From positions 1 to 64,000 of the forward strand of contig JACVCB010000017.1 in the NCBI GenBank assembly GCA_016742255.1: 64,000 bases of DNA, written 5' to 3'. This DNA is from Leptospira sp. GTDB taxonomy: Bacteria; Spirochaetota; Leptospiria; Leptospirales; Leptospiraceae. Numbering within the stretch: the first letter of the stretch is position 1; every line of letters starts with the position of its first letter. The notes beneath the pieces are model-generated. The model was not told where the DNA came from. It saw only the letters and a list, made by a program, of their open reading frames with translations, and did not search any database. Of this stretch, positions 28,486 to 39,372 are shown one piece after another. Made by a program: the position numbers and the translations under genes.

Positions 28486-30778
28486 TTAAAGAATGGATCT
28501 GGCAGGGAAGTTTCCACTTTTCTGCCAATCCTTTGATTGTCGTAACCAAATCCTCATCAAAACTAAATAATACCAGTTTCCATTCCTCACCTGCATTCAA
28601 AATACATTGTAAAGTATATTCCAATGCGGCATTTCGCCGAACATTGTCCATATGACGAAATGGTTCATCTAACAATAAATAGGGAAGTTTGTACTGGGTT
28701 CCAATTCGGAAAGCATATTCCAAACGTAAAACATAGGATATTTGTTCACGAGTTCCCGTAGACAATTGACCAAATCCCATCTTAGCTTCGTTTGCCTCTG
28801 TTTCCACTTGGATTTCATCTGAAAATCCATCCCATTTGATTTGTTTTGTAGGAAGAGATCCTTTGATGGCATCCATTCTGTGTTGTAAAGAACGAACAAG
28901 AGAAGACATTTTGTCAGTACTCTCCGCTTCCATTTCCGAAAAGAGTTCAATGAGCACTTCAAAGGCTTGGTAATTCTTTTCAAGTTCTGCTTTTTTCTTT
29001 TCTTTTGTCTCAAGTGTTTTTTTAGAACTCTCCCATTCCCTTTGTGCAGGAACCATTTGGGATTCCAATACTGCCTTTCCAGTCTCTAATTTTTTTTCTA
29101 ACTCTACAATCCTTTGTTCTAAATGGCGAATGGTTTCTGATCGTTCTTGGATGACCGTCTCTAACTTTTGTTTGTTTGTGCGATCTTCGAGTTCAAACCC
29201 TTTTCCAATTCCTTTTTTCTCCCAATCGACAATTTTATCTTTGAGTTTGAGTTTGAGAGCTTCGGTATCAGTGGTTCCCCATTTTTTTCCTTCTAAACGA
29301 AGGTTGTCTTCTAAGGTTTTGATTTTGTCCTGTTTGAGGCGTGCTTCCACCAAACGTTCGCTCAGTTCCGACAAAGACTTCACTCCCAAAGATTGGTAGA
29401 ACTTGGTAATAGAAGATTCTAATTCCTCTAATTCCAGTTTTTCTTTTTTGGATTGGTTTTGTAAGGTTTCAAATTCAGATTCGAGTTTTGTGATTTGTTC
29501 CTTGAGTGATTGTAGTTCTAACTTTTGTTTTGTATATTCCCTATCAAATCTTTGGAAGGCCATTTGGAGAGAATCTAAGTGTAAGGAGTCTGGTTTCCAA
29601 ACACCCAAGGTTTTAGTTTCCATTTCACTGGCAATTCGCCTCACCATTTCGTTCCATTTGGATTCGTCTTTTTCCAACCGGGTATCTTTCATCTTTGTTC
29701 CAAAAAACAAAGTGAGCCCTAAAAAGAGAATAAGTGGTAAATACATCCCAAAACCGTAGTCAGTGAATAAAACAGCAATCAGAGAAATGAGGACTCCCAC
29801 AAAGGAACCAAACGCCAAATTCCTGTTTGTTGGATTCCAAGTGACAACGGAAACAACAGGAAAATCTTGTTGGAATTTGTTCACCGTTTCTTTCCAAGTT
29901 TCAAAGGATGAATAATAAAATTCTAACGACTGGAATTTGGTTTCGGATTGGATTTTGGAAGTTTTTACGGATTCGATTTTGGAATCCGAGGAACCAATTT
30001 GTTCCTTTTGGAGAGAAATTTTTTGTTTTTTGGAGCGAATGTTTTCTTCTAATTCTTTTGCTTTTTTTTCTGCATCTACCTGTAATCCCGCCACCTCTTC
30101 TTTGTTAGCGGAAGAAAACATTTCCCATTGTAGAATTTGTTGGTACACTCGGTCTGCTTCCGTATGGAGTTCTTTTTCTTTTAACTCTTCGAATTGTTTT
30201 TGGAGATTTGTTCGTTCGATTGTCAATGTTTCTACTTCGGCTTTTTTGGATTGTCGTTCCAATTCCCAAGTAGGTAGTTCGGCAAATTGGTTTGCGATTT
30301 GGTTTAGAGTTCGCTCACTCAGATCAAACTTTTGTTTGGCGGATTCTAATTCAGAAAGTGTAGCCATCCAATCTTTGGCAACTTTTCTGACACCAGTTTT
30401 TGCCACTTGTTGTTCCGCCATTTCCTTTAAGTGAGTTGGGTTATAACCACTGTCAAAGATGGATTGTTCGATGACTTGGATGAGTTCTTTTTCGGATCCC
30501 ACATCCATATTCCCTTCTCGGATCACAAGGGAGTTTAAGTATAAATTTTGAGAGAGTGATTGTTTGGACACACCCAAATCGGATTTTCGATTGGCCTGGT
30601 ATCTGGCATTGAGGATGGTTCCATACTTTGTACTACCTACCACTTTGACAAGGGCTGATACAAACGCGTCTAAGATGGTAGTTTTTCCTGATTCATTGGG
30701 ACCTGTAAACACGGTGATCCGTTCGATGGGAAATTCTTTTGAGGAAAAAATTCCGAAGTTTTCTAATTTCAGTTTCAC
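28469..30778 (-). CDS. membrane-anchored SbcC/Rad50-like ATPase (YhaN type)
   Basis: The 769-residue protein starts [19 protein letters not shown] and has Walker [10 protein letters not shown] near residue 30. Long coiled coils flank a central membrane hairpin at about residues 320-365 ([16 protein letters not shown] and [15 protein letters not shown]). The C-terminus carries the signature motif [18 protein letters not shown] and Walker [13 protein letters not shown]. There is no CxxC zinc hook. This matches Bacillus YhaN rather than SbcC. GTG at 30778 overlaps the nuclease stop codon as GTGA, so an upstream ATG at 30835 was rejected. Confidence 0.85.
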   Translation of the reverse strand: MKLKLENFGIFSSKEFPIERITVFTGPNESGKTTILDAFVSALVKVVGSTKYGTILNARYQANRKSDLGVSKQSLSQNLYLNSLVIREGNMDVGSEKELIQVIEQSIFDSGYNPTHLKEMAEQQVAKTGVRKVAKDWMATLSELESAKQKFDLSERTLNQIANQFAELPTWELERQSKKAEVETLTIERTNLQKQFEELKEKELHTEADRVYQQILQWEMFSSANKEEVAGLQVDAEKKAKELEENIRSKKQKISLQKEQIGSSDSKIESVKTSKIQSETKFQSLEFYYSSFETWKETVNKFQQDFPVVSVVTWNPTNRNLAFGSFVGVLISLIAVLFTDYGFGMYLPLILFLGLTLFFGTKMKDTRLEKDESKWNEMVRRIASEMETKTLGVWKPDSLHLDSLQMAFQRFDREYTKQKLELQSLKEQITKLESEFETLQNQSKKEKLELEELESSITKFYQSLGVKSLSELSERLVEARLKQDKIKTLEDNLRLEGKKWGTTDTEALKLKLKDKIVDWEKKGIGKGFELEDRTNKQKLETVIQERSETIRHLEQRIVELEKKLETGKAVLESQMVPAQREWESSKKTLETKEKKKAELEKNYQAFEVLIELFSEMEAESTDKMSSLVRSLQHRMDAIKGSLPTKQIKWDGFSDEIQVETEANEAKMGFGQLSTGTREQISYVLRLEYAFRIGTQYKLPYLLLDEPFRHMDNVRRNAALEYTLQCILNAGEEWKLVLFSFDEDLVTTIKGLAEKWKLPCQIHSLIKPVS

Positions 30779-31866
30779 TTTACTTTTCCTCCATCTAAAA
30801 TAAAACGAATGCCTGTTACGCGAGTATGTCTCCACAAACTCGGATCCATTTGACTTTTTCGTTCATTCATTTTATCTAAAAATTGTTTGATGAACTCGTT
30901 TTCTGAAATGTGTTGGATGACAACAATTTGAGATTCATCGGGATCAAATTCACAAATTCTAAATTTTGATTTCCATTCCTGAAGGATGGTTTCTTGGAAT
31001 TTTTGTTTTCCTTCCATCGAATCCACATACCCAACAAACCGAAAACAAATCCAATCATTGGGATTTGTATTTTGTAAGTATTCTTCTGGACTAAACTCTG
31101 GATTTCCATCTGTATCTAGACTCACGATGATTTCGCGGTATTCTCCAGCTGATAACCAAGGGACAAATTCTGTATGAACCTTTCCTTGTTTGACTTCGAG
31201 TAAAATTCCACCTCTTGGTCCCACTTCCCCTTTTCTCCAAACGCGAGATGATCCCGCATAACCAACATTACAGTTTCCGACATTGCCAAATCGGTGTTTA
31301 TGCAAATGGCCAATTGCCAAATAATCCAATTCTAAGGTTTGTAGTAAATTGGGGTCTAAGTAGGATCCACCTTCTTCCTCTTCTTCTTGTAGGCCGGTGA
31401 AACTCATACCTGATACTGTCCCATGAGCAAGACCAATGCGTATTTGTGTTTTTTTTCTTGGAGGGGGGTTGAGTAAAATTTCGGAATAGTTTTCTTGGTG
31501 GGGGATGGCTACAAACTCGATTCCATTTTCTTCGAATAATGTAAAAGGGAGTTGGTCGAGTACAATGACTTTTTTGGACCAATCATAGGCGGAATATGTG
31601 TTTTGGTTTCCCTTTTTTTCTAAGACCTCATGGTTCCCTGGTAAAAAATAAACAAGTCCAGAATAGGTTGAGACAACTTTTAAAAACCCAGACCGTAAGG
31701 TTTCTAGGTCTGGAAATGTATTAAAAACATCCCCACAAAAAAGTACTCGTTCACAAGCTTTTGTTTCTGCTGTTTCAAAAATTTCTTTGAGGACTGCGAG
31801 AGAATACGATTCTTCTTCTTTTGAGGCTGAGGAAAGGTGGAGGTCTGATACTTGTAAGTACTTCAT
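30775..31866 (-). CDS. SbcD/Mre11-like metallophosphoesterase (YhaO type)
   Basis: A 363-residue calcineurin-like phosphoesterase beginning MKYLQVSDLHL. Metal-binding motifs are DLH (near residue 8), FCGDVFN, LPGNHE, GLAHGT and AIGHLHKH. Such proteins partner an SbcC/Rad50- or YhaN-like ATPase and cut DNA ends or hairpins. Here it is encoded directly upstream of the ATPase with a four-base overlap, so a two-subunit complex is strongly suggested. The ATG at 31866 is preferred over 31872 because it begins exactly at the first beta strand. Confidence 0.88.
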   Translation of the reverse strand: MKYLQVSDLHLSSASKEEESYSLAVLKEIFETAETKACERVLFCGDVFNTFPDLETLRSGFLKVVSTYSGLVYFLPGNHEVLEKKGNQNTYSAYDWSKKVIVLDQLPFTLFEENGIEFVAIPHQENYSEILLNPPPRKKTQIRIGLAHGTVSGMSFTGLQEEEEEGGSYLDPNLLQTLELDYLAIGHLHKHRFGNVGNCNVGYAGSSRVWRKGEVGPRGGILLEVKQGKVHTEFVPWLSAGEYREIIVSLDTDGNPEFSPEEYLQNTNPNDWICFRFVGYVDSMEGKQKFQETILQEWKSKFRICEFDPDESQIVVIQHISENEFIKQFLDKMNERKSQMDPSLWRHTRVTGIRFILDGGKVK

Positions 31867-31941
31867 ATACATTTGTTTCAGGGAGAGTATACCTCCCCCC
31901 TAGGACAAAGTACAGAAGTTCGATTAAAAAAGCAAGACCCG

Positions 31942-33135
31942 TTAAATGACTCTGTCTTTTTTGAATCCTGAAATCGTGTCTTTGGAAAATCCCAACTGGG
32001 TGAGAATTTCCTCTGTGTGTTCCCCATGTTCTGGTGGATCATTCCGGTACACAAACGGAGTTTCTGAAAAATGAAAGGGAGAACCAAATTGTAAAATAGG
32101 TCCATACTTTGGATGATTCCTCTCGAGTACCATCCCTCTTTCTTTCATATGAGGGTCCTGTGAAACTTCTTTCATATTCAAAATAGGAGACAAACAAGCA
32201 TCTGTATTATCAAAAATAGGTTGTAAGTCAGCATAAGTTTTGGATTTAAAATATTCGGTTAACTTTTGTTTAATGACAGGAATATTTTCCTCGGTCATTG
32301 GATACTCTTTTGTTAACGTATCCAAACCAGCCGCACGTAAAAAAGTTTGGAAAAACATATCTTCCAAAGCACCAAGTGCTACATACCTACCTTCTTTGGT
32401 TTCATACACATTATAGTTTGGTAATTTACCAGAAAGGATATCGTTTCCAGCTTCTGGAGATTCACCTGATGCGGACAAAATCCCACCATACAAAGAGATG
32501 AATTGAACCGATGCATCCGTCATCGAGATATCAATCCTTTGGCCTATGCCTGTTTTTTCTCGGTAGTAGAGGGCAGCAAGGATGGCAGATAATGCAGTGA
32601 GTGTCCCACCACCCACATCAGCCATTTGGAAACCCGCTGGTCTTGGAGGATTTCCTGTTTGGTCAAGGACACCTGAGATCGCTAAGTAGTTGAGATCATG
32701 CCCAGCAAAGTCTACGTACTTACCACTTGTGCCGTAACCAGAAATGCCACAGTAAATCAGCCGTGGGAATTTTTCTTTTAAGACATCATAACCAATTCCC
32801 ATCTTATCCATACCATCTGGTCGAAATCCTTCTAAGAGGATGTCCGCATCTTCTAATAATTTGAACAAAATCTCTTTTGCTTGTTCTCGTTTTAAATTAA
32901 GCGTGATCGCCTTTTTATTTCGATTGAGCATCATAAAGAGTGCAGGGTATCCTGTTTTCCCTTTGAACATGGCACGTGATCCATCATAGGCACGAGGGTT
33001 TTCAATTTTGATCACTTCTGCTCCCATATCCGCAAGGTGTTGCGAACAGAGTGGTCCTGGAAGGAGTAATGATAAATCGACTACCTTCACTCCAGCGAGT
33101 GGTCCTTTTGCATTTGGGTTTGAATTTTGTTTCAT
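31942..33135 (-). CDS. CaiB/BaiF-family CoA transferase (alpha-methylacyl-CoA racemase-like)
   Basis: The 397-residue sequence has the class III CoA-transferase start GVKVVDLSLLLPGPLCSQHLADMGAEVIKIE (in two stretches), LNRNKKAITLNLK and the GHDLNYLAISGVL segment with the conserved Asp. The latter, together with QMADVGGGTLTALSAILAAL, points to alpha-methylacyl-CoA racemase-like members rather than formyl- or carnitine-CoA transferases. Racemase members interconvert 2-methylacyl-CoA isomers during branched fatty acid breakdown. Substrate choice is an inference. It is divergent from the repeat lipoprotein gene, 78 bp apart. Confidence 0.85.
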   Translation of the reverse strand: MKQNSNPNAKGPLAGVKVVDLSLLLPGPLCSQHLADMGAEVIKIENPRAYDGSRAMFKGKTGYPALFMMLNRNKKAITLNLKREQAKEILFKLLEDADILLEGFRPDGMDKMGIGYDVLKEKFPRLIYCGISGYGTSGKYVDFAGHDLNYLAISGVLDQTGNPPRPAGFQMADVGGGTLTALSAILAALYYREKTGIGQRIDISMTDASVQFISLYGGILSASGESPEAGNDILSGKLPNYNVYETKEGRYVALGALEDMFFQTFLRAAGLDTLTKEYPMTEENIPVIKQKLTEYFKSKTYADLQPIFDNTDACLSPILNMKEVSQDPHMKERGMVLERNHPKYGPILQFGSPFHFSETPFVYRNDPPEHGEHTEEILTQLGFSKDTISGFKKDRVI

Positions 33136-33213
33136 TTGGTTTTATTGCATTTCCTTGAAATTTTTTTCTGATTTCGGGCTTTTTTCTCGTAGAATAGAGA
33201 GGGAGAACCCTAA

Positions 33214-36200
33214 ATGGGATTCAGAAGAGGACAATTCGGTTTCGTGTTCAAACAAAGGTTCTCGCATGTCTACCTCTTCCTCCTATTTCTCCTTTTCTCC
33301 TGCCAATCGGTAACTTCTGTTAATCTCCAGATGTTATTCGGTTCCTTTTTTGTTTCGGCGTCCGGACAAGGTTCTGTAATTTATGAAGCCCCGAATTTTT
33401 TATTCACGAGTGAAAATGGAAAACAAGCAGAATTCATACTTCGTTTGAACATTGAACCGAACAGTTCAGTGAGAATTGGCCCCATCACGATCTCTGATCC
33501 AACCGAAGGTGTTTTATTATCAGATACTTTTATCGATTTTAATGAAGACAATTGGGACTCACCACATATAGTTCGTTTGGCGGGAGTTGACGACCTTTTG
33601 TCAGATGGGAACCAAAATTACCGAGTACAGTTAGGAAGTATCTTAACCTCCGACATTCGTTTTTCCACCCAAGCACTTCCCGTCCTACTTGTTGTGAACA
33701 CTGACAATGAATCTTCAGGTGTGGCCGCAAGTCCTGTATTTGGCTTACTCACTTCAGAAACTGGCGAAACTGGCCGTATTTCTTATGTTTTGCAAACAAG
33801 GCCGATGCAAGATGTTTACATTCGTAATTTTATTTCCAATGATACAACGGAAGCTACTGTTGAATCTGTTGAACTAGTCTTTACACCTAACAACTGGGAT
33901 GTGCCACAATCGGTAACTGTCACGGGTGTTGACGACTTTAGTGTGGATGATAGTACCTTTCAGATTTCAGCTGACCCAACCATTTCGTTTGACCCAGCTT
34001 ACATGGGGAAACCTATCCCCGTCATCACGGGAACCAATGTGGATGATGATATCGCTGGATTTACCGTTGTAAACTTGTCAGGTCTCACAACAACAGAAGC
34101 AGGAGGTGCTGTCACTTTCGGAGTGGTATTAAATACACTTCCGACCCATGCAGTCACCATTCCTTCTATCGTTGCCACACCCGGGACGGAAGCCACAGCA
34201 AGTCCTAGTTCCCTTACCTTTGCTCCATCAGAATGGTTTACTCCCAAAATCATTACGGTCACTGGTGTTGATGAATTCATCGTGGATGGTTCACAGACAG
34301 TCTCTATTGTTTCCAGTGCGGCCACCTCCACCGACACAGATTACAATGGTTTGGCGGGGCCAGTATTTCCTTCGGTAACAAATACCGACAATGACGTACC
34401 AGGATTTGTGCTCACCTCACCAGGAGGATTGACGATTTCAGAAAATGGTGGGATTTTAAATTTTGCCATTCGCCTCTCCTCACAACCTCCTCCTGGATTC
34501 ACAGTTACCCTAACAGGTATTAACGAAAACAATACCATAACCAATGTTAATACGAATACATTGGTGTTTACAAATGCGAATTGGAACATTGACCAAACAG
34601 TCCAAATTACAACCAATAATAATTCTATCGATGAAGATACAAGGATTGTGACTTTACAATTTGGATCTGTCGATACAGGTGGAACTGCAGATCCTGTGTA
34701 TAACAGCATCACTCCTCCGGCACAGGTGAGTATTTCTGTCACTGACGATGATACTGCGGGAATCACAGTCACTCCAGTTGGTGGGCTTGTGGTACACGAA
34801 AATGGAACTCCCTTTACCGAAACGTTTACAGTCGTATTAGATTCACAACCCACACAAACGGTAAATCTCTCTTCCATCACTTCTAGTAACACTTCAGAAA
34901 TCACGGTCTCACCATCTTCCTTATCCTTTACGACCGCCAATTGGAATACACCACAAACTGTCACCATTACTTCTGTGTTAGATGGTGTAGATGATGGGGA
35001 TCAAAATGTAAACATCAACTTTAATAATGCGAGTTCTACAGATCCCAAATACAGTTCGATGGCCATTCCGGCAGTTACAGCCATCAATACAGATAGTAAT
35101 GAACCACTGGTTCGCATCCAAAATCTCTCGGCATCTTCCATCACAGAAAATGGAACATCCACCATCACTTTTGAAATTCGTTTGTCTTTAAAACCAAATT
35201 CCAATGTAACTATCGGCCCCATTACCTCCTCCGATGGAACGGAAGCTGTATTACTCAATAGTACATCGGGAGTGGCAACTTCTCGCACATTAACGTTTAC
35301 ACCCACCAATTCGCAAGCCGCTAGTTATACGGGGAATACAAGTCAAAGTGGATGGGATGTACCACAAACCATTACCATTCGATCGGTCAGTGACTCGTTT
35401 GATGATGGAGACATACCTGTTACCATTCAGATCCCTCAAGCAAATGGTTCGTATTTTACGGGGCTTTATCCAACAGGTGCGGTTCCTGGTTATACTGACA
35501 CAAACGGAAATTTGGTGGTGACCATCACAGACAATGATACAAAGGGATTTACTTTATCAGCTACTACACTCAATCTCACGGAAGGAGATCCAGATGCCAC
35601 ATTTACTGTACGACTCAATGCGGCTCCTTGTAATACACCTAGTAATTTGGCAAACTGTACAAGTGGATCTGTTACCATTCCGATTACAGCCGAAACCTTT
35701 TCCTTACCTGATTCCACCCAGTATACAGTATCACCATCAAGTTTAACGTTTACACATTTAAATTATGCATCACCCCAAACAGTTACGATTTCAGTTGTGA
35801 ATGATGCCATCAATGAATCCAATACCAGGACCCATACCCTCACGTTAGGTGCTATTTCTGGATCTGGAACCGATTATGAAGGCATGAATCCAAATGATGT
35901 TACCATCAATATCATAGATAATGATAACCCTTCTCCAAAAATTCTTTTTACCTTGGATACAGGCCAACCTTACTTCACTACCGAGTCTGGATTTTCTACC
36001 TTTTACAGTTTACGTCTTGGGAGCCGACCCATTCCAGGGAATTCAGTAACTGTCACCTTAACTTCTTCCGATAACACAGAAGGAATGATCAATGACAGCG
36101 GAACTCCTGTTAGCTCCAAACAGTATGTTTTTACCGATGCCAATTGGAGTACATCCGTTCCAGTTGAAATTTTGGGAGTCTCAGATGCCTTAAGTGATGG

Positions 36201-37473
36201 AAATGTAAGTTATTCGATCACAGTTTCAGGAACGGAAACTGGATCCTTTCCTTCCTGGTATGACAGTTTTTTATCAAGTACGGGAACTACGGCAAGTCTT
36301 GTGAATTATAGTGTATCAGAAAATCCAGTGACAGTCATCACACCGCAAGTCATGGTGCGTGCTGAAAATGCTGCCTCCTTTTCTGTATATATTTTACTCA
36401 GCCAAGCACCAACAGATGATGTGACCATTCCCGTTTCTCTTTCTTCCAGTTTTCCTTGTACTTTGTTTACAGGACCCACTGTTTCTCAATTTTCTGTTTC
36501 CACGAACCTCGTGACCATCACAAGTGCCAATTGGAATTCCATTGGTGCCCATAATACGATTACAATCACACCCTTTGATGATTCAGTAGATGATGGAAAC
36601 GTATCTTGTCCCATCATCATAGGTGTACTTTCTTCCAGTGATGGATTTTACAATACTGTAAATCCTTATCCATCCGCAAACTACCCCGAACTTACGTTAA
36701 ACGACAATGACACAGCAGGTGTCACCACATCTGGTTTTTCTCCAGCGTCAGTCATCACTTCCCAATCTGGGGCTGGTTCTCAGTTTTACATCCATCTGAA
36801 TTCACAACCCACAGCCGATGTTACCATCAACTTCTCAACAGCACCTGGTGGACTTGTCCAATTTCCAACGGCACCACTTACCTTCACACCTTCCAATTTT
36901 GGAACGGGACAACTGGTCACTATTCTTGGGTTAGACACTGCAGATGGATCGGATGTAAACTATAACATCACTCCCCAACTCACTTCGAGTGAATCAGGAA
37001 CTGGATTTTCACCTTCCACCATTTATAGTGCACTCACACCATCATCCATTCCAGGTGTACATTTGTACAATCTATATGATATCATACCTTGCACAGACCC
37101 AAATCCAATGGCGGCCTGCGGAACCTCTCCCAATGCCCAAGGAGGACTTGTCACATCACCTAACTTAATCACTACGGAAGCCGGTGGCCAATCTCGTTTC
37201 CAAGTGCGATTGCGAGCAAGGCCTACATCCAATGTCACGATCGGTGTATCCAGTTCGAATGTTGCAGAAGGGACAACGTCTGTACCAAATTTAACCTTTA
37301 CTTCCAGTGATTGGAATACCTTTCAAAATGTTGTGCTCACTGGTGTCGATGATGCGCTTATCGATGGGAATGTATTGTATTCGATTTTATTCGGATCGTT
37401 AACGGGAGGTGGGTCCGGATTTAATGGTGAGTCCTTACCAAACCTATCTGTCACAAACCAGGACAATGACTAA
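33214..37473 (+). CDS. giant lipoprotein with about eleven Calx-beta-like repeats
   Basis: A 1419-residue protein. The N-terminus (basic stretch, hydrophobic FLLFLLFSC) is a lipoprotein signal. The rest is about eleven beta-sandwich repeats of roughly 95-130 residues. A typical repeat has SENGG or TTEAGG, a VTLNSQPT-like strand, SPSSLTFT, NWNTPQTVTVTGVDD and a closing NTDND. The pattern is close to Calx-beta and related adhesin domains, which often bind calcium through the DxD-rich ends. The last repeat runs right to the stop codon, with no C-terminal anchor. A surface adhesin or matrix role is inferred. Confidence 0.82.
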   Translation: MGFRRGQFGFVFKQRFSHVYLFLLFLLFSCQSVTSVNLQMLFGSFFVSASGQGSVIYEAPNFLFTSENGKQAEFILRLNIEPNSSVRIGPITISDPTEGVLLSDTFIDFNEDNWDSPHIVRLAGVDDLLSDGNQNYRVQLGSILTSDIRFSTQALPVLLVVNTDNESSGVAASPVFGLLTSETGETGRISYVLQTRPMQDVYIRNFISNDTTEATVESVELVFTPNNWDVPQSVTVTGVDDFSVDDSTFQISADPTISFDPAYMGKPIPVITGTNVDDDIAGFTVVNLSGLTTTEAGGAVTFGVVLNTLPTHAVTIPSIVATPGTEATASPSSLTFAPSEWFTPKIITVTGVDEFIVDGSQTVSIVSSAATSTDTDYNGLAGPVFPSVTNTDNDVPGFVLTSPGGLTISENGGILNFAIRLSSQPPPGFTVTLTGINENNTITNVNTNTLVFTNANWNIDQTVQITTNNNSIDEDTRIVTLQFGSVDTGGTADPVYNSITPPAQVSISVTDDDTAGITVTPVGGLVVHENGTPFTETFTVVLDSQPTQTVNLSSITSSNTSEITVSPSSLSFTTANWNTPQTVTITSVLDGVDDGDQNVNINFNNASSTDPKYSSMAIPAVTAINTDSNEPLVRIQNLSASSITENGTSTITFEIRLSLKPNSNVTIGPITSSDGTEAVLLNSTSGVATSRTLTFTPTNSQAASYTGNTSQSGWDVPQTITIRSVSDSFDDGDIPVTIQIPQANGSYFTGLYPTGAVPGYTDTNGNLVVTITDNDTKGFTLSATTLNLTEGDPDATFTVRLNAAPCNTPSNLANCTSGSVTIPITAETFSLPDSTQYTVSPSSLTFTHLNYASPQTVTISVVNDAINESNTRTHTLTLGAISGSGTDYEGMNPNDVTINIIDNDNPSPKILFTLDTGQPYFTTESGFSTFYSLRLGSRPIPGNSVTVTLTSSDNTEGMINDSGTPVSSKQYVFTDANWSTSVPVEILGVSDALSDGNVSYSITVSGTETGSFPSWYDSFLSSTGTTASLVNYSVSENPVTVITPQVMVRAENAASFSVYILLSQAPTDDVTIPVSLSSSFPCTLFTGPTVSQFSVSTNLVTITSANWNSIGAHNTITITPFDDSVDDGNVSCPIIIGVLSSSDGFYNTVNPYPSANYPELTLNDNDTAGVTTSGFSPASVITSQSGAGSQFYIHLNSQPTADVTINFSTAPGGLVQFPTAPLTFTPSNFGTGQLVTILGLDTADGSDVNYNITPQLTSSESGTGFSPSTIYSALTPSSIPGVHLYNLYDIIPCTDPNPMAACGTSPNAQGGLVTSPNLITTEAGGQSRFQVRLRARPTSNVTIGVSSSNVAEGTTSVPNLTFTSSDWNTFQNVVLTGVDDALIDGNVLYSILFGSLTGGGSGFNGESLPNLSVTNQDND

Positions 37474-37530
37474 GTAGATTCTCTTCGATCCAAACAGAAT
37501 CAAAAGGGAGTATTGATGATTCTCTAAGGA

Positions 37531-39372
37531 CTATTGCACATAGCCTTGTTTTTTTAAGATATCCAAAGCATCCGTTCCTAACTCTTGTTTACTTTCGTAG
37601 GATTTTTTTTGCCCACCTTCTTTCCAAAAATGGACCTTGGTTTCAGGATGAATGATGGGACGAATGGATTGTGATTCGTATAACAGATCACAGTCTTTTG
37701 TACAAGCCGACATAGACACACCAAAATACCCAACATGAATGTCCGATTTCGGGACTTGCCTCTTCCCAAACCAAACTTGGAACTCAGGGAAACTCACATC
37801 AGGATACACTTCAAAACTGATTTGGAAAGGTTCTGAATCTTTCGTGTGGATGTTAACCAGCTTTCCCTTCTCTTCTACAACCACAGTGTTTGGGAATTTT
37901 GCCAACCGAAGGATTCCACTTTGAACCTTGATTTGGATCTCTGTTTCTTTTTCCAGTGGGTTTGGTCGAATCCAAAGGTGGTACAACGGTAGTTTTGGTT
38001 CCATGGATCGAATTTGTTTCCAAAACCTTTGGATTTTTTTCTCTAATTTTGCATCTAAATTAAGTTCACCGACATTTGCCATTTGGTTGATACGAATGGG
38101 ATTAATTTGGTTCGGATCTTTTGTTGTATCGAAGTACAAATAAAATTCATTCCCCACTGAACCTTGCCAAAATTTCCCCAATTCATGGAACCTGTATGAC
38201 CTTTGTAATAAAAATTCATTTCCTTCTCCATAGCCTTGCGTAAACCGAGTTTCTCCATAGTACGTTCGCTTGGTGGTCTCTGTCCCTTCGATGATCGGGC
38301 GAAGTGACAAACCATGGATGGATTTGGGAATGGGAAGTTCCGCATAATCCAGGATTGTCGGGTACAAATCAATCGACCTTGTCATCGCCTTCACTGTTTT
38401 TTGTTTTTCGGTATGAGGGAGTTTGATGAGCAGTGGGACATGGATATTTTCTAAAAATAAATCTTGTCCATGGCCATAATAGGTATTGGTTCCAGTAAAG
38501 GGAGATATGGCGTGCGAGGCATGCATCACTTCCCCGTGATCGGCTGTGATGAGAATCAGTGAGTTGTCCCAAAGGTTTTTTGTTTTGAGATCGGCAAACA
38601 CCTTACCCAACTCTTCATCCACAAAGGCAACTTCCCCTAAATAGTTTAACTTCCGTTCGTCGAGCGATTCATTTGTTTTGATACGATTGGTAAATCCAGG
38701 AGGAGGTGTATAGGGTTTGTGAGGGTCATTGTAATTTAAAAACAAGAAGAAAGGTTTTTCTTGGGAGGAAACTTCTTCCAATACTTCTATTGTTTTTTTG
38801 GTTATTTTTTTTGTGTCTTCACTGTAGTTCGAAAAATCATATAAAGAATCAAACCCAACTTCGACACCTAACCCAAATTTATCGGTCAAAAAAGGATTAT
38901 TCCCCACCATCACCGTATTGTATTGGAATTCTTTTAACAGCTTGGGCAAAGGTTTTTTCTCAGAACGATAAAAGGCATCTACTTCGGATTTGGTGGTTGG
39001 GTAATCCCAAAAATTCACAGGATTGGCTGATGCATATTTCCCAGTAAAAAACACTAAGGTGGAAGGTCTCGTCCAAGCAGCATTCACAAGATGATAATCA
39101 AATTGGATTCCCTCCTTTGCAAACAAATCCAAGTTAGGTGTAACATTATATTTCCCAATGATATCACCTCGAAGGCTATCAATCACAATCCAAATGACAT
39201 TTGGTTTTGTCTGTGCGAGTTTGTCTCCTTCCTCAACCAGAAGGTTTTTTTCTGGTGTGGCAGATTCTTTCTGACAGACACAAAGGTGGCAAAGTAGGAG
39301 AAATAAAAAAAGTTTTAAAAGAAAGGAAGGAAAAATCGAATCAATAGAATTACGAGTGAATTTTGAGCTCAA
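37531..39372 (-). CDS. sulfatase/alkaline-phosphatase superfamily lipoprotein with Thr nucleophile
   Basis: A 613-residue protein with an unusually long N-region and a hydrophobic segment ending in CHLCVC, probably a lipoprotein signal. The catalytic domain contains NVIWIVIDSLRGD (metal Asp65), TPNLDLFAKEG and AAWTRPSTLVFFTGKY, then FLFLNYNDPHKPYTPP and LITADHGE. In true sulfatases the nucleophile motif is CxPSR or SxPSR; here the equivalent positions read TRPST (Thr101), so formylglycine cannot form. Phosphatase or phosphoglycerol/phosphoethanolamine transferase activity is more likely. Overlaps the transporter gene stop by four bases. Confidence 0.8.
   Translation of the reverse strand: MSSKFTRNSIDSIFPSFLLKLFLFLLLCHLCVCQKESATPEKNLLVEEGDKLAQTKPNVIWIVIDSLRGDIIGKYNVTPNLDLFAKEGIQFDYHLVNAAWTRPSTLVFFTGKYASANPVNFWDYPTTKSEVDAFYRSEKKPLPKLLKEFQYNTVMVGNNPFLTDKFGLGVEVGFDSLYDFSNYSEDTKKITKKTIEVLEEVSSQEKPFFLFLNYNDPHKPYTPPPGFTNRIKTNESLDERKLNYLGEVAFVDEELGKVFADLKTKNLWDNSLILITADHGEVMHASHAISPFTGTNTYYGHGQDLFLENIHVPLLIKLPHTEKQKTVKAMTRSIDLYPTILDYAELPIPKSIHGLSLRPIIEGTETTKRTYYGETRFTQGYGEGNEFLLQRSYRFHELGKFWQGSVGNEFYLYFDTTKDPNQINPIRINQMANVGELNLDAKLEKKIQRFWKQIRSMEPKLPLYHLWIRPNPLEKETEIQIKVQSGILRLAKFPNTVVVEEKGKLVNIHTKDSEPFQISFEVYPDVSFPEFQVWFGKRQVPKSDIHVGYFGVSMSACTKDCDLLYESQSIRPIIHPETKVHFWKEGGQKKSYESKQELGTDALDILKKQGYVQ

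Noticed and set aside
34341..34967. 208-codon open frame on the minus strand inside the repeat lipoprotein gene
   Set aside because: Its Val-rich product is the antisense reading of Thr/Asn-rich repeats; no ribosome binding site or known domain.
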